Assembly: GCA_030340625.1 (NCBI GenBank)
Contig: JAOPHQ010005753.1
Location: forward strand, 1-64,000
Reading direction: 5' to 3'
Length of the DNA: 64,000 bases
Source: Merluccius polli
Lineage: Eukaryota; Chordata; Actinopteri; Gadiformes; Merlucciidae
In this document: piece by piece, positions 1 through 12,525 of the stretch
How the letters are laid out: the number at the start of each line of letters is the position of its first letter
Position numbering within the stretch: position 1 is the stretch's first letter
Program-made: the position numbers and the translations under genes
The notes under the pieces: model-generated
Told to the model about the DNA's origin: nothing
Databases searched by the model: none
The model's input: only the letters and a program-made list of their open reading frames with translations

Positions 1-26
1 GGTCGCTTGGCATGCAAAGGAATGTA

Positions 27-113
<87 letters not shown>

Positions 114-365
114 CTTGTTAATGGCATCTTTCCTTCCGGCCATTTTTTGTACGTCCACCTTGCAGCATTACACTACAAATCATTGATTTCCAGCAAATGG
201 AAATAGATACAATCTGGGGTTGTTGTTGTTGTTTTTTATTTTGTTTAACACGCACATTGACTTGACTTGCACCACGTGTTCTGGGTGTCCTATCGGCGCT
301 TATCGCGCACAGTGTTAAGCGTCAGTGCGCATGTCCCGGAGGGAAGTGGGGTAAGACGTCACCCC
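1..365. repeat. (TG)n tract and mnx 3' flank
   Basis: A (TG)n run at about 29-110 is followed by non-coding DNA that should be the mnx 3' UTR and flank. The minus-strand hexamer AATAAA at 235-240 is about 126 nt past the frame-corrected stop and is the likely poly(A) signal. Short ORFs here are shadows of the repeat. Confidence 0.7.
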
Positions 366-779
366 TCAGAGTCCGGCTCTTATCTTCCGGTCCGCCGCCA
401 CCGGAACCGCGTCCAGCTCGTCCTCAGAGTACGGGCTGTGCGGGTTGTAAGGGCAGGAAGTCCGTGACGCGGGGCACACCCACCACGCCGTCGCCTATGG
501 CAACGGGAAAAGCGTTGCCGTGGCCGTCGTCGTCAATGTCGTCCACGTCCTCCTCTTCCTCCTCATCCTCCTCATCCTCGTCCAGCTCGAGGTCGTCGTC
601 TCTGTCGTCGGTGGTCGCGGGTCGCGCGCCCGGCTCCGACTTGTCGTGGGAGCCCTGCTGCTGCTTTCCGCGCATGCGCTCTGAGTCTGGCTGACCCGAC
701 GCCGCGGCCTGCTCTTTGGCCTTGCGGCTGCGTTTCCATTTCATCCTGCGGTTCTGGAACCAGATCTTCACCTGGTGCG

Positions 780-815
<36 letters not shown>

Positions 816-2614
816 GCACACGCACACGCACACACACACACACACACAAGGGTTCAGTGTTATTATAACGAACATAGCCTACCTTTTTTTGTATCCCATC
901 ATAATCAATATTTGACAAATGTAGATAACACGCAAACGTTTCTGAATCCACATATAAATACGCAACCTCCTATACGATATAAATGTAACCAATAAAAAAA
1001 CATGTGTGTGACGACACGCTTGCAACGAAACGTTCACAGCAGCCAGCGCTTGATTGGTTTTTCTTTTATAAAAACGAGGCTTTTATCCGCGTTTATACAA
1101 CCACACTGAGCATGGGTGCAGTGGGACTCGAACCCCCCATGACCCTTGCAGTCATTAAGGCATAAATAAAATAAAATAAAATAAATGTGGAGCAAGTTGC
1201 ACGAAAAAAACTATAGCCTACACCTTATATTCTCCACCATCTCCCCATCCCCCCTGTCCCTACCTGGGTCTCGGTGAGCATGAGGGAGGTGGCCACCTCG
1301 AAGCGCTTGGGTCTGGACAGGTACTTGTTCAGCTTGAACTGGTTCTCCAGCTCCAGCAGCTGCTGGCTGGTGAAGGCGGTGCGCGGCCGGCGACACTTCC
1401 CCAGCAGGCCGGCCTGGGGGGCTGCAGGGCGGGGGAGGGAGAGAGGGGGGAGAGAGGGATGGTGGAGGTGGGGGGGTTATAAAAACTATTCGTTTCTTTT
1501 TTAAATATTTACGCATATCATTGAAATATAGGCCTATCCCACGAATATAAAACATATAAATAGGCCTAGGCCTACAAATATTACAAAATATAGAAATAGG
1601 CCTAAAGACGAATCTTAAAACATATAAATAGGCCTATACAAATGTTACAACATATAGGGCCTACAAAATGTAATATATGCCTATATAACCTTTATAATAA
1701 AAAAAACCATCTAAAACAAGTACAATCAATCAAATCTAAACAACAACAACGTTTTGCGCCGATGGCATCAGACTTTATAGAAACAACTGATATATAGCTG
1801 AATAAAACGAATAATTCCTAGAAGATGATGCTGAAGACACTGAACAGTGCCTGAGAGGGTCTCAAGTCTTCCTGTTAACCATCTCAAGAGGGGACAGGCC
1901 CACACAAAACTATATGTGCAAACCATTCGACATTAACATTTGAGTATCTATTAATCAATACCTAATTGGTCGGCACTATTTAGACAAGTTTGTGAAAGAC
2001 ATGCGAGGCGTTGGGAGGCCTTGTAAACGAGCCAAGATGTCTGACTTGTTCATCAAGGACACACAGTTCATCTCCACGGTGGGCGGCGGCAGCCCCCGTA
2101 TGCCAGCACTGCCGGCCATCATTAACTATAATAGCTCTCCTCCGCTGGACCAGGGGACACGACGGACGGCCATAAAAGCCATTAACTTAATGAAAATCCG
2201 ATGAATGCTTTTGGGATTTTTATTGATAAACTCCGCCGCGTTTAAGCTGTTGCTTTATTGTTTCCTCGCCACACAAAGACGAGCTCCGTCCGTCTGAGTT
2301 TATAGGGATAAACAGCCAGGAGGGAAGCTGAGCTAGACGTCAGCAGTAAAGCCACGCCAGCTTTAAGACGACGGGACGAAGGCAAATCGTTTTTTCTTTC
2401 CAAATAAACTTTGGGAGTGGAGTTTGTCTCTTTGATTTATTTCCCCGTTGAGACGACTGATTGTTTACCCTTCAAAATGTATCAAATGCTTTAGTCAGGC
2501 CTATTACATTTAATTAATAAGGTAGCGACGACTCCATTTTAGTGGACTTGCATTTTGGCATAAGTCCTTTTTGTTATTACTATTATGATTATTATGAGTA
2601 TTATTATGATTATG

Positions 2615-2648
<34 letters not shown>

Positions 2649-2739
2649 CAGTTATTATTTTATCGCAATGTTTTTGCTAATCCTAAATTACTATTAATTT
2701 ACACTTGTTTGCAGTATAGGCTAATTAACATGCAAGCTT

Positions 2740-2787
<48 letters not shown>

Positions 2788-2819
2788 CTGTGCGTGTGTG
2801 TGTGTGTGTGTGTGTGCGT

Positions 2820-2859
<40 letters not shown>

Positions 2860-4051
2860 AGCAATGCGTTTACGACGTCACATGGCGGTTCCTCAGCAGT
2901 TACGCGATCAAACAGCCTGAAGATAAATTACGATAAGATGAAAGGTTTATAATATTTCAAACCATGAATCAAAAGAAGCCGCCACTATATCGCCCATAAG
3001 TCACTATATGAGTATAATATAACAACTCACTAACAAGTCACTCTATGAGTATAATATAACAACTCAATTGTATAACAAGTCACTATATGAGTAAAATATA
3101 ACAACTCATTGTATAACAAGTCACTATATGAGTATAATATAACAACTCATAAGGTCACTATATAAGTATAATATAACAACTCAATTGTATAACAAGTCAC
3201 TATATGATAATATAACAACTCATTGTATAACAAGTCCCTATATGAGTAAAATATAACAACTCACTGTATAACAAGTCAGGCCTATCAGTAAAATATAACA
3301 ACTCATTGTACAACAAGTCAGTATATGAGTAATATAATATAACAATTCACTGTATAACAAGTCAGTAGGCTAATGAGTATAATATAACAACTCACTATAT
3401 AACATTCAACTATATCCTACCTGTCAGTCGGTCGTTATACTATTATTAATGAGGTGCTTATCATTATTTAAGGCCTTTTATGATTATTCTTATCATTTTT
3501 TTCTAAAGAGGTAAAAAAGTGCGCGCGGCTTACAGCTGTAGTCCTGGAGCCGGGGCATCATGATGCCCGCCCGGATCCAGTGCTCCAGCGGGAGGGACCC
3601 GGCCATGGCGGCCGCCTTCAGGTGCTCCGGGTACGGCTGGCCCAGCTGGGAGAAGCCGCTGTAGGCGAAGGCCGGGTGCTGCGCGCCCAGGGCGGACAGC
3701 GGGTACATGGGGGCGGCGGCGGCGTACATGGCGGCCATCCCGCCGTGGTGCAGCGACGCCAGGCCCGGGTGATGCGGCAGGTTCAGCAGGCCCGGCTTGG
3801 GGATTATTCCGGTCTGGAGCTGCGCCTGCGACTGCGCCTGCGCGGCCGCTCGCGTGCGTCCCGCCGCGGGGGGACGGCGTGTCCGCGTCCGCGCGCCGGC
3901 ACGACGCGGGGCTCCCGGAGGGGCTGTGGTCGCTGACCGGGGGGGACAGGTTGTCCCGGTGGTGCGGGTCCCGGTGGTGCGGGTTCCGGTGTCTCCGGTG
4001 GGTCTCGTCCGCGAGCAACGCGTCGATTCGGAAGTTCTTTGATTTCTCCAT
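366..4051 (-). CDS. mnx2: Mnx-family homeobox transcription factor (mnx2/MNR2-like)
   Basis: Three coding exons: 3534-4051, 1264-1421 and 366-771. Exon 1 starts MEKSKNFRIDALLADE, the Mnx N-terminus, and later has IIPKPGLLNLPHHPGLASLH and LGAQHPAFAYSGF. Exon 2 gives LLGKCRRPRTAFTSQQLLE and the first two homeodomain helices. Exon 3 starts VKIWFQNRRMKWKRSRKAKE (recognition helix), then an acidic D/E run. The family acts in the nucleus in motor-neuron and pancreas fate. KRSRKAKEQAA and the PKPGLLN block favour mnx2/MNR2 over mnx1. Splice phases agree, but exons 1 and 3 each hold one base too many. The frame changes near the G run at 3868-3873 and near 446-452, where removing one base gives LPYNPHSPYSEDE and a stop at 366; unrepaired, the frame stops at 424. 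Homopolymer sequence error is likelier than gene death. A minus-strand AATAAA lies at 235-240. Family is sure; the paralogue is less so. Confidence 0.88.
772..1263 (-). other. mnx intron 2, with (TG)n at the 3' splice site
   Basis: Read on the minus strand, a (TG)n/(CG) tract (781-850) ends in GCACCAG directly before exon 3 at 771. The rest is AT-rich. A tRNA-like B-box on the minus strand near 1117-1150 (GGTTCGAGTCC) could be a SINE remnant, but I see no tail. Confidence 0.6.
1422..3533 (-). other. mnx intron 1 with a possible conserved block and repeats
   Basis: About 2.1 kb. Positions 1990-2215 have balanced, complex sequence with a homeodomain-type ATTAACTATAATAG core and stand out as a candidate regulatory block; this is by eye only. 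The intron also holds an ATT-rich tract (2581-2648), a (TG)n tract (2743-2858) and an AT-rich minisatellite (2990-3415). Confidence 0.4.
2990..3415. repeat. AT-rich minisatellite, ~38-bp unit
   Basis: About ten degenerate copies of a unit containing AAGTCACTATATGAGTATAA and TATAACAACTCA. It lies in mnx intron 1, 120 bp past the exon 1 donor. No coding potential. Confidence 0.85.
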
Positions 4052-5470
4052 GAGGCCGGCGGTCCGGTGCGCGAGGAGGACGTCGGTGAGGCGGTTAGAC
4101 CGGGAGGACGCGCACCTGTGCCGTGCGTCCGCACACATAGATAGCGGGTCCCGGAGTCTCCCTCTTCTTCTTCTCCTCCTTCTCCTCCTTCTTCTTCTTC
4201 TTCTTCTTCTTCTTCTTCTTCTTCTTCTTCTTCTTCTTCTTCTTCTTCTTCTTCTTCTTCTTCTTCTTCTTCTTCTTCTTCTTCTAAGTAGGCCTATTCC
4301 TTCTTCTTAACTTCTCATGAGTTAAGAGGAAAAAGTCCTCCCCCCCACCACACCACCCCCCCCCCCCCCCCCCCCCCCAAAGAAAGCCTCACACACAGCT
4401 AACACACACCACAATACGACTCAAAACCTCACAAAGTATGGCCTCCAGAACAACAAACATAGAAGCGTAAAGTGACCATGAGGAAACCCTCCTGCTTTCC
4501 ATTGCGTTTCAACCATCAACTCGTTGAGTCTCCGGATCAGCGTGTCGGTTTGTTGCGTGAGCGTGCGCGCGCGTGCGTGTGCGTGTGTATGTGCGTGTGT
4601 GTGTTCGCGGCGTTGTTCAATAGCAGCTTAAGCAGCGATATAGGTGTAGTTGTGTTACTCTATCATTCACTCCTGCCTCCAGCCGTGCGCGCTTGTGATT
4701 GGCCGAGAGCGCAGCTCTGACGTGTGGAGGGGGGGGGGGGGGGGGCGGTGGGGGCTCGTGTTGACGGGCTTCTAATCAGCTAATTAGCCGCTCGTTTCTC
4801 TCGCGCCGTATGGATGAGGTAATGTGCCCCCCCCCCCTCCTCACCCCTCACCCTCCCCCCTCACCCTCACCCTCCTCCCCCCCCTCGCTCCCGTCCCAGC
4901 TCCCCGTCCCGTGAACGCCTCCAGGTGCGTGGCGGTACATTATCAGATTAGATCTGGGTATAAATTGGCAAAAACCTACGTGCTTTTGACACAGATACTT
5001 TAAAAATATTGTAGCCATTATACAAAATTATACCTATTATATATGTGTATGAATTATGTCCCTACTTGGTGGTTTTAATCCAAGTTGATTGTGGTCGTTA
5101 TAGGCCTATGCGTGCGTTAACACGGATGAACATTTATTTATATTGTGTATTGTAGAGATAATAATACACAATATTAGCCTATATAATATATAGAAATTAC
5201 ATTCTACATGTTATATACCGATATCAATATACATTTTATTTATGGCCATTTATTCCAATTTGTTTATAGCATAGCCTATATTCCAGGAACAACGTCCAAT
5301 TAAATCAGTAATATTGATTGCTTGCTTTATTTTCATGCTATGGCCCTCGTGATACCATAACATTTTACGAGCAAAAATCACACAAACTGCAGAGCGAAGT
5401 AACATCGAGGGCTATGAGTTAATTATTCCGATGCCGTAACATATGACATTTGTAATGGACGTCCAATAAA
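4052..5470. other. mnx upstream region: (CTT)n, poly-C, pyrimidine tracts
   Basis: This is the 5' flank of mnx (transcribed leftward). It contains a (CTT)n tract (4150-4285), a C homopolymer (4352-4378), a G run (4728-4745) and a C/T-rich stretch (4828-4885). The block TCTAATCAGCTAATTAGCCG near 4769 has homeodomain-type TAAT cores and could be proximal regulatory DNA. No gene seen. Confidence 0.45.
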
Positions 5471-5640
5471 AAGCTTCCCACTAATTGATCCTTCTCTTTT
5501 CAATTTCCGGTCAATTCTGTCCTAATTATTGCAATTGCCGCACAGGGGGAAGCGATTCCGATGGTCTTCGTTTCACCATCAAGGCCTGACATGAAGGCCT
5601 GCTGGTCGGGGCCATTAACGAAGATGCTACAAGAAGCGCC
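5455..5640. promoter_or_regulatory. candidate conserved non-coding block upstream of mnx
   Basis: Complex, repeat-free DNA in a repeat-rich region with clustered homeodomain-like cores (CTAATTGATCC, CCTAATTATTGCAATTGC). The placement 1.4 kb upstream of a developmental homeobox gene fits an enhancer. The call rests on texture and position only. Confidence 0.3.
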
Positions 5641-5716
5641 ACATTAGGCTACTAAATGTTAAAATAACAACTCAAATGATATTATTCATAAATTAGGCTA
5701 CAATAAATTATATATT

Positions 5717-5752
<36 letters not shown>

Positions 5753-5775
5753 ATTATTACTATTATTATTATTAC

Positions 5776-5809
<34 letters not shown>

Positions 5810-7143
5810 GTTATTATTATTATTATATAATCATCTCAACTCTTTCACTATGTTGTTAACTCAATTATCGATCAAATCTAATATAAGCATAAGGCACCAC
5901 AGCTCAAAACATCCCAACACTTTCATACGTTTTAAACCAGAAGCACAATGCATAGAAAATAGGTCAAAATAGACAAATGTAATCTCCCAGTTTAATGTGT
6001 TTGTGTTTTTGTGTTTGTGTGTTTGTGTACTTTTGATGATTTCTGTGAGTGTGGGATGATGCTATGTCTGACCTCAATGAGATTGAAACGGTGACACGTT
6101 CCAGCCTCCCCTACCCCCTCCTCTCTCTCTCTCTCTCTCTCCCCGCCCCTTTCTCTCCTCCCTCGCAATGCAATATCTCTCGCCCCGAGATCTGCTCCAT
6201 ACCGCCTGTTTCCGAGGTAATTTGCTGAGGAGAAGTCAAACCCTCCTGTTTCTCTAGACCTCTCCGCCCCCTCGCCTCGTCTTGTCTCTTTTATGATTCA
6301 AAAGTAATCTAAATCGCCCAGAAACCTGTCGTCTGTCATATCCGTGCACGTATAGGCGCACATATTAAATTAAATTGCTGCCCTGAAATGCATCACTGCA
6401 TTGTTTTTCCTCAGTGGGGTTGTTTGGCTGCTTGTGTGTTGCATGCTGCAGCTGTCCTTCAGGTGATGTCGTCCACTCGAAGCACAAGCACAGCGTAATG
6501 CGTTGTCAAAATGACGTTCAGGTGACAGGTAAGGACACCTTTGAATCTTGAATCTCAAATCTTGAATGGTGAACACGGACACAAGCGACAGATTTTGTCC
6601 GGATATAGAGATATGGGTCTTCGACACGTCCAGTTATTCTTCTGAAGTAGTGTCATACAAACCCTCAGCCTAACAGGCAGAAGCAGATAACCGGGTCTGC
6701 GGTCAGATGACAAAGGAGCATTCATCGAAACCTCCTCTGTTCAGCCAATAAACCGCTTATCAGCAATTACCCAGCATATTTTCCAATCATTACACCTGTG
6801 TCGACTCGGGACTGCCCTGGCATGTCACCAGCCAAGCAAGGAGGTGTGCTTGTTGTGCATGCGCTCCGTGCATGGGGCCGTCCCAGGCAGGGGCTGTAAC
6901 ACACCTTTCCTACCGAGTGCTTGTTGAGGACAATAACAGAGTGTGTGGGACAAAAACGAAGAGTCCCGCACTAACAGACATGATGCAGGGGTCATGTGAC
7001 TGTCTGGTCACGTGACTGTGCTGTGCTTGATCGCATGCATGTGTGAGTAATATACATGCATAGGAACGTGTGCAACACATGCTCATGTGGATGTACGTGC
7101 CATGTGCAGGTGTCTATGTGTATGTGTGTATGTGTAAAAATAC

Positions 7144-7181
<38 letters not shown>

Positions 7182-7585
7182 ATGTGTGTGGGAGTGTGTG
7201 CACACCTGTTGCTGATGAACCACAGCCCCAGCCAGAGGAAGGGCACAGCATGTAAACCCCTTTCTGATGGATGTCCTGGCTGCACAACAGGCCCCTACCT
7301 ACCTCTCTCTACCTCTCTTTTTCTGTATCTCTCTACTCTCTCTCTCTCTCTCTCTCTCTGTATCTGTGTATCTCTGTGAGACAGTATGTAAACCCCTCTC
7401 TGATGGATGCCCTGGCTGCACAACGGGCTTTCTATGAAGTCCGGATCCCTCCTCCACCCCACTGCTAATTAAACTAATTCCCACACTGTTAGAGACACAC
7501 CATAACTCACCCTGCTCCCGGCAGACCTTGAGACCTGGATTAACGTCGGGACATTAAGCAGATAGCGGTAATTTATCGCGGTTTC

Positions 7586-7627
<42 letters not shown>

Positions 7628-7765
7628 CTCTCTCTATCTGCTGTGTTGGCGCTTATCGTTTTAAACTAATATTGAGCACCACCTGCGACCCGACAATCTC
7701 TAGTCACAACAGAACCTTTGTTCTGTAGGCTTCCCTACCTCTCTCTCGCTCTCTCTGTATCTCTC

Positions 7766-7829
<64 letters not shown>

Positions 7830-7859
7830 TCTCTCTCTCTCTCTGTATCTCTCCACCCA
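5641..7859. other. intergenic: (ATG)n/(ATT)n, (TG)n and (CT)n tracts
   Basis: No gene seen. It contains an (ATG)n/(ATT)n tract (5716-5826), CT runs (6119-6141, 7335-7360, 7590-7625, 7764-7846) and a TG run (7146-7180). A short duplication containing GTAAACCCC and TGATGGATG..CCTGGCTGCACAAC occurs at 7252-7292 and 7388-7425. 6690-6850 is complex and may be conserved DNA. Confidence 0.4.
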
Positions 7860-9172
7860 AGGGCGTAATCAGCGTTTTGAGAGTGGGGGGGACATATTTA
7901 GACGGGGGGTCTGGGGGTCCTCCCCCTGAAAAATTTGAAAGAAGTAGTTGCAATTTCCCGCATTCTGGTGCATTTTACCATGTTTTCAGATTTAAAATGA
8001 TCTCCCTCTTTCATTGATTTTCCTTGGAGCATGGTCTGCAATTACTGACTACTATTATGTTCTGGTGTAATACACACAGAGATGTATAAAGTACTGGAGA
8101 CCAAGACTTGAGTAGAAGTACTATATCAAAAAAGTGACTTGAGTAGAAGTGTTCTTTAAAAACCATACTTCAGTGGAAGTACTAAAGTATTCAAAATGTT
8201 TTGTATTTAAGTATTGCAAGTAGAAGTATTTTAAAATGTACTACTCAAGTACTGAAAGTACAAGTACAAGTGTTGTGTTATGTGTAGGCTATATTAACAG
8301 GGATACAAACACATGTATGGTCAAAATAGAGAGAGCTAGTTGAAGCACATATTCTGATTAATTCTGATAATTAATTAGTAAGTGATTTAATATTTTGAAT
8401 GGGTAAAACATTTGATTTTTATGTTTCATTAGGTGTGTTAGTTCAGCTGGCATCACAATCTGATATAGCTAATACTAGAATTGTCTATAGGCCTGTCTCA
8501 TTTTGTGTAGTTTAACTTATTATTTGGTAGATTTGTCTTATTAATATGTAATTAATAGCACCTTAATATTTGCTGAAAGCCTTTCATGATTCTTGAAATA
8601 ATAGGTGTAAGTTCAGATATTAATATTGTATGAGCCTATTAAAATGACGCCTGTCTCTTTAAGACACGTCTTCCAGGGCTCTGCTAGCGAACAATTAAGC
8701 AGGCGAGCACTAATCAAAGCAACTTCGCATAAGAGTCTCAGGGCTTCGTGAACAAGTACAGACCTGTGTTAGTGTTATACACTAACACAGGTCTGTACTT
8801 GTTCACATTATTTAACATTATTTAACCTTGTCAAAGACGAACAGGCAGAACAAACGCCCAACTTACAGTGGCCGCAGATTCATCGGGAATCCTGACCGCA
8901 GGTGTGTAAACAAGATGGAGTGACAGCGGGGACGGCCAATCACACAAGAAACGGCAGAGCCAATCGAGGAGCTTGTGGGCGGGTCTAAACTAAGGGAAAG
9001 AGGCTTCAGCTTGAGCGGCAGTTTTCCGCTTGGTCCTAGTGCTTGACCTGTCTCTGTTCACTATAGCGTAACATTGTTTTTGGACGGTAAAAAGTGAGGG
9101 GGACTAAAACGGCCTTTTGAAAAAGTGCGGGGGACATGTCCCCCGTGTCCCCCCCGTAAATTACGTCCGTGT
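7860..9172. mobile_element. degenerate DNA transposon, ~1.3 kb, class uncertain
   Basis: The left edge reads GGGCGTAATCAGCG with G-rich sequence and GGGGGACATATT. The right edge reads GGGGGACATGTCCCCC then GTAAATTACGTCC, so the ends are roughly inverted copies (GGGCGTAAT versus ATTACGTCC). Inside, 8090-8290 repeats AGTACT and GAGTAGAAGT words, a texture common in old fish DNA elements. A near-perfect hairpin lies at 8753-8807. I see no transposase frame; it is probably a non-autonomous relic. Confidence 0.45.
8753..8807. repeat. near-perfect hairpin, ~26-bp arms
   Basis: GAACAAGTACAGACCTGTGT followed by TAGTG and a few loop bases, then the exact reverse complement ending TACTTGTTC. It sits inside the degenerate transposon. 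No T-run follows, so it is not a terminator-like element. Confidence 0.85.
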
Positions 9173-9645
9173 CTCCACCTCTCTCTCTGTATATCTCTAC
9201 CTCTCTCTCTCTGTATCTCTCTACCTCTCCCTTTCTGTCTCTCTGTCTGTATCTCTTCCTGTCTCTCTGTGCCTCTCTACCTCTCTCTCTGTATATCTCT
9301 ACCTCTCTCTCTCTCTCTGTATATCTCTACCTCTCTCTCTGTATCTCTCTCTCTCTCTCTGTATATCTCTGCCTCTCTCTCTCTCTCTGTATATCTCTAC
9401 CTCTCTCTCTCTCTCTCTCTCTCTGTATATCTCTACCTCTCTCTCTCTCTCTGTATCTCTCTCTCTCTGTATATCTCTACCTCTCTCTCTCTCTGTATAT
9501 CTCTACCTCTCTCTCTCTGTATATCTCTACCTCTCTCTCTCTGTATATCTCTACCTCTCTCTCTCTCTGTATATCTCTACCTCTCTCTCTCTGTATATCT
9601 CTACCTCTCTCTCTCTCTGTATATCTCTACCTCTCTCTCTCCGTC
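9172..9645. repeat. (CT)n-based minisatellite
   Basis: Higher-order array of ACCTCTCTCTCTCTGTATAT-type units, about 20-40 bp each. It abuts the right edge of the degenerate transposon. Leucine/serine-rich ORFs in all plus frames here come from the repeat. Confidence 0.9.
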
Positions 9646-11400
9646 ACCTCCTTCAACCACACTGCTTCGGCGTCTCCTCTCATCTCATCTCCTTGGAAGT
9701 ACTAAACCTGTTAACCGTCACCTGCCTCCGAGTGTGTGTTCTGCGCTTGGGTCCACTGGAGAAATAAACCTGACAGTAAAATGACACATTTATTGCATTT
9801 TTGATGTAAGATACTGAAAAATATCAATAAAAAAAAGATAAATATCTGTTCTATAGTATTCACCTAACTTATAGTTATAAAACCTAACTATGATATAAAT
9901 CATCATAACGAATGAATGAAGACCCATGTGATTATCATGCATATAATGGAAGCATCTCAGTGTATAAAAGGAGAACCAGATCCGTCCCGCTCCACACACT
10001 GTTCTTCCTCTAAATCTGGAAAGTTCCTGCTATTGTGGACGTCCTTTCCTCCTGGCAATTAAGAGGGCTGCTGTTTGCTCTTTCCACGCTGTTAACAAAG
10101 GCTCCTTCTAACACAATCTGCTTTGGCGTGATGTTTATGATCATTTAATGAGCCCTTTCCCCATAACAACCCTCTGTTTTACTGGGCCGTCACACAAGGG
10201 GCCTCATTGTGTGCGGGCCCCAGTGCTCGGAGATAACCGGGACTTATCAGACACAACAAGACATGATTACCTTCTGCTATCTCTCCTCAGTACTCCATGA
10301 CCGCTCGCACCCCTGGGAGCTGATTCAGGACAACCGAGGGAGCTTTGAAGACCTCAAACATTCAGTCTGTCTGTTAGTATGTCTGTCTGTCTGTTAGTAT
10401 GCCTATCTGCCTGTTTGTTAGTAAGTATGTCTGCCTGTTTGTCTGTTAGTATGCCTGTCTGTCTGTCTGTCTTTCTGTCCTTAGTATGCCTATTTATCTC
10501 TCACACACACACACACACACACACAAGGTGAGAGATAAAGAGACTCAGAGAGAAAACTTGTATCTTGCAGACTTCACAGCAGCGCTGCATAAACAGAATT
10601 TGGGTCGATGAGCTCGCAGTAATGTGCACAAACCAATCTTCTCACTCAAGTTTTTTAGGACAATAAATTACCGCCTCACAAAGTCCCAGCGCCTACAAAT
10701 ATACTCTTTATTGTCTCTGACAACATGCAATCAATACGGCTAAATATTGAAATGAATCAATTAGCCAATCGGCTCAGTCGATTGGCTAATTGGGGGCTGC
10801 TGAAAATTTGCCAATCTTTTAAATTGTCGCGTTTAAATCACGACGCTGAGGCGTTTAGTGACGACGTCCCATCGATCGAGATGTCACCAAATGTGTGACA
10901 AACGAGGGTCAATTGAGAACAAGCGGTCAAAACAATACGTCAACGCAGAGCGACGGCCAAGGCGGTGTTTTCAGGTGTTTGCAGGTTTCAGCGAGGTTTA
11001 CGGTAAACACGTCCACAGCGGCTGGCTTTATGCGTGACCCTGCGTGACCTCTATAAGCATCTCATTATCTGCTTCCTGTTTACGGCTACAAGGGTGTGGA
11101 GGTCAGGGAGCTCGTCCCTCTCTGTCGTCGTGTCTAATTGGTTTGAAGAGATGGCCCCACCCACTGATAAACGAGGTGTGTTTAAGACGCACAGTAGTCA
11201 TGCAGTATCGCTCACCAATAACGGGAGAGCCTAACAGGCGCACCGTCGCGTCAACAGATGTGTCTAAAATATTAAAGAACACACAATTTACTGCACGTGA
11301 ATTATAACGTTTCAACAGGTTTATTGTGCACACGTAAATGAGTACTCATTTAGCATGCAACTCATTAAGGTGCTGTTGGGTTTTTATGCTATCTTTGCTA

Positions 11401-11446
<46 letters not shown>

Positions 11447-12095
11447 CAGGCATCATAGACAGAAACCTCCACAACAGAAAACTATGATATAAGGACTTCA
11501 TTCCACACAGTTCATATCCACTGTATCCAGAACACATTAAATGAATAGATTTTCCTGGAACAGGTCTGAATGTTGCCAGTGTATTTTGTTAAATGACCCT
11601 GTGAATGCGGACCATGCGGCCCTCTGACACGCTAACTGTGATAAAGGGCCTTATAAATAAACCTGACTTGACATACGACTCAATGAGCTAAAATTGGATT
11701 ACATATTTAAATAGATTGAGTATGACTGGTTCTCATGCACCCCCTCCCCACCCCCGCCTCCCCCCTCCCTCCTCCCCCCTTCCTCCATTTATGATTAAAT
11801 TCCGCCTTGACGTTGTTGTCTCTGCGGCCTCTGTGTGTGTGTGTGTGTGTGTTTCCGTAGCTGTAGCGAAATGCGTTGCGTTGAACTTTCTGAGAGCCTG
11901 TGTTGGTGCCAAGGACGGGCCGGGCCCAGAGTGGGCTAACGGAGGAATTAGTAATCGGATAATTGTCCGTTCTGTCAGAAGTTGTGACAGACTAAGAGGC
12001 TGGAGGCCCCGGCAGCTAATTTATAACCTGGCTTAGCGCTCACACAGAACTTCATTCACTAATTACAAAGCCTTTAAGTTCTCCATCAGCTCTCA
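9646..12095. other. intergenic with possible conserved blocks and small microsatellites
   Basis: No gene seen. Complex low-repeat blocks at about 10005-10260 (TGTTTATGATCATTTAATGA), 10680-11010 and 11930-12080 (GGAATTAGTAATCGGATAAT) look like conserved regulatory DNA between mnx and stk16. Microsatellites: (CTGT)n 10362-10490, (CA)n 10503-10525, (GATA)n 11400-11447, (TG)n 11830-11852. Confidence 0.35.
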
Positions 12096-12099
12096 ATGT

Positions 12100-12525
12100 C
12101 ACACACCTCTCCCTCAGCCCTCTCACCCGGCCTGTCAGCTAGCCTGCCAGCTAACCCGTCTGCTAGCTTCTCGGCTAACCTGTGAGCTATCCTGCCAGCT
12201 AACCTGTCAGCTGGCTTCTCAGCTAACCTGTGAGCTAGCCTACCAGCTAACCAGTCTGCTAGCTTCTCAGCTAACCTGTGAGCTAGCCTGTCAGCTAACC
12301 TGTCTGAGAGTTGCACAGCTTACCTGTCTGCTAGCTTATCAGCTAGCATTTGAGCTAACCGGGCTACTAGCCTGGCCAATAACCTGTCCACTAGCTTTTT
12401 GGCTGGTCTGTCAGCTAGCCTGCAAGCTAGCCTGTCCACTAGCCCGTCCGCTAGCCTGTCCACTAGTCCGACAGCTAGCCAATCACTAGACTGGCCACTA
12501 GCCTGTGAGCTAGCCTGTCAGCTAA
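12100..12525. repeat. 12-bp minisatellite (AGCTAGCCTGTC-type)
   Basis: About 35 degenerate copies of a 12-bp word such as AGCTAACCTGTC or AGCTAGCCTGTC. The unit is a multiple of three, so the minus strand reads as a repeated LADRLAGRLAHR-type peptide at 12086-12316. I treat this as repeat, not gene. Confidence 0.85.

Noticed and set aside
12..206. ORF with repeated Cys-Val
   Set aside because: Translation of a (TG)n tract. The same applies to all C-V and H-T repeat ORFs across the window, for example 13123-13392, 16507-16905, 24160-24483 and 53408-53701.
3879..4310. 143-codon ORF with a poly-leucine tail
   Set aside because: Shadow of mnx exon 1 running into the (CTT)n tract.
9117..9784. 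Overlapping 216-219-codon Leu/Ser ORFs
   Set aside because: All come from a CT-rich minisatellite open in three frames; no domain and no splice context.
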